From CAZVXI01 sp964631295 (GTDB lineage Bacteria; Planctomycetota; Phycisphaerae; Phycisphaerales; SM1A02): a stretch of DNA of 15,162 bases. The translations under genes and the position numbers were made by a program. The stretch spans positions 1 through 15,162 of the forward strand of contig CAZVXI010000070.1 in the NCBI GenBank assembly GCA_964631295.1. Direction: 5' to 3'. The first letter of the stretch is position 1; every line of letters starts with the position of its first letter. The notes below the pieces were generated by a model. It had not been told where the DNA came from and searched no databases. It saw nothing but the letters and a program-made list of their open reading frames with translations. Shown in pieces: positions 14,575 to 15,162 of this stretch.

Positions 14575-15162
14575 TTACCCACCGGTTGCGAGACTCTGCA
14601 ACTCAAGCAGTGGTAACAGGATGGCTGCCAGCACGAATCCACCGACGGTGGCCATGATGACCAGCAGCAGGGGCGGCAGCGCCTTTGTAAACAGCTTGAT
14701 GGATGTCTCCACGCGACGGTCAAACGCCTTGGCTGCATGCAGCAGCATCGACTCCAATCGCCCGGAACGCTCACCAAGATTGACGACTTGAATCAGCAGC
14801 GGCGGGAACAGGCCGGAACGCTCAAGCGGCACAGCGAGAGACTTCCCTGCTGTGACCTGTTCCTTGACTGCGTCGATCGCATGCATCATCGCGCGGTTGC
14901 CGAGAATTCCCTGCGTCACACGCAAGGCATCAAGTATCGGCAAGCCGGCTGATGCCAGCGTCCCCAGTGTACGGGTGAATCGCGCAACGGCGACGTCTCG
15001 AACGAGCGGCCCGAGGATTGGCAGTTTGAGTTTCACACGGTCAAACAGAAATCGATTCGCCGGTACGCTCAACCATGCTCGAATGCCCACGATTGCGCCG
15101 CCAACTCCAAGCAGGCAGTAGATCCAGTACATTTCCAGGAAGTTCGCGACTGCCAGAACAAC
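14575..15162 (-). CDS. gspF: T2SS inner-membrane platform protein GspF, C-terminal part (5' end outside window)
   Basis: Polytopic inner-membrane platform protein that works with the GspE ATPase to add pseudopilins. The frame stays open to the right edge, giving 195 residues of an expected 400 or so; the in-frame ATG at 15132 is internal because the family pattern continues upstream of it. A TM helix (about 12-27) is followed by the conserved second T2SSF domain: 'LPILGPLVRDVAVARFTRTLGTL' pattern, 'GLPILDALRV', 'FPPLLIQVVNLGERSGRLESML', and a hydrophobic C-terminal segment ('LPPLLLVIMATVGGFVLAAILLPLLEL'). All expected GspF/PilC signatures for this half are present. gspE would be expected just upstream, beyond the right edge. 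Confidence 0.96.
   Translation of the reverse strand, partial: VVLAVANFLEMYWIYCLLGVGGAIVGIRAWLSVPANRFLFDRVKLKLPILGPLVRDVAVARFTRTLGTLASAGLPILDALRVTQGILGNRAMMHAIDAVKEQVTAGKSLAVPLERSGLFPPLLIQVVNLGERSGRLESMLLHAAKAFDRRVETSIKLFTKALPPLLLVIMATVGGFVLAAILLPLLELQSLATGG

Overview
The window looks like a chromosomal segment of a planctomycete, probably of the Phycisphaerae. This is inferred from the mix of a type II secretion (T2SS) operon, a eukaryote-like POT peptide transporter and an AbgT-family carrier, all moderately GC-rich with many GTG-capable starts. No taxonomic marker gene is present, so the assignment is a reading of style and not proof. A run of 10 Ns at 9708-9717 marks an assembly gap.

Layout from left to right. 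(1) 2-1246, plus strand: the C-terminal part of an AbgT-family membrane transporter, cut by the window edge. (2) 1253-1288: a strong hairpin with a T-tract on the minus strand, lying between two convergent genes. (3) 1316-3130, minus: a 12-TM proton-dependent oligopeptide transporter (POT/PTR2) with a large soluble insert between TM9 and TM10. (4) 3250-4488, minus: a predicted lipoprotein with beta-propeller-like repeats, function unknown. (5) 4553-15162, minus: a tightly packed T2SS operon read from right to left as gspF (partial), G, H, I, J, K, L, M, a GspC/XpsN-like gene, then gspD.

The T2SS order F-G-H-I-J-K-L-M-N/C-D matches the Xanthomonas xps type and not the classical out/pul order that begins with C-D. 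gspE is expected just beyond the right edge. Most junctions overlap or are separated by only a few bases (ATGA, TGATG), which implies one polycistronic message with translational coupling. Together the products would build the inner-membrane platform (F, L, M, C-like), the pseudopilus (major G; minor H, I, J, K) and the outer-membrane secretin (D), to export folded proteins from the periplasm.

The parts depart from textbook T2SS proteins in several ways. The secretin appears to carry one N-domain more than usual, with long low-complexity loops. GspL resembles a PilM-PilN fusion followed by a long disordered tail. GspG has Ala and not Gly before the predicted prepilin peptidase cut, and GspI has Asp in place of Glu5. 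GspJ, GspK and the GspC-like protein carry low-complexity linkers or tails. No RNA genes, CRISPR arrays, insertion sequences or phage genes were seen, and there is no gene-free stretch over 300 bases.
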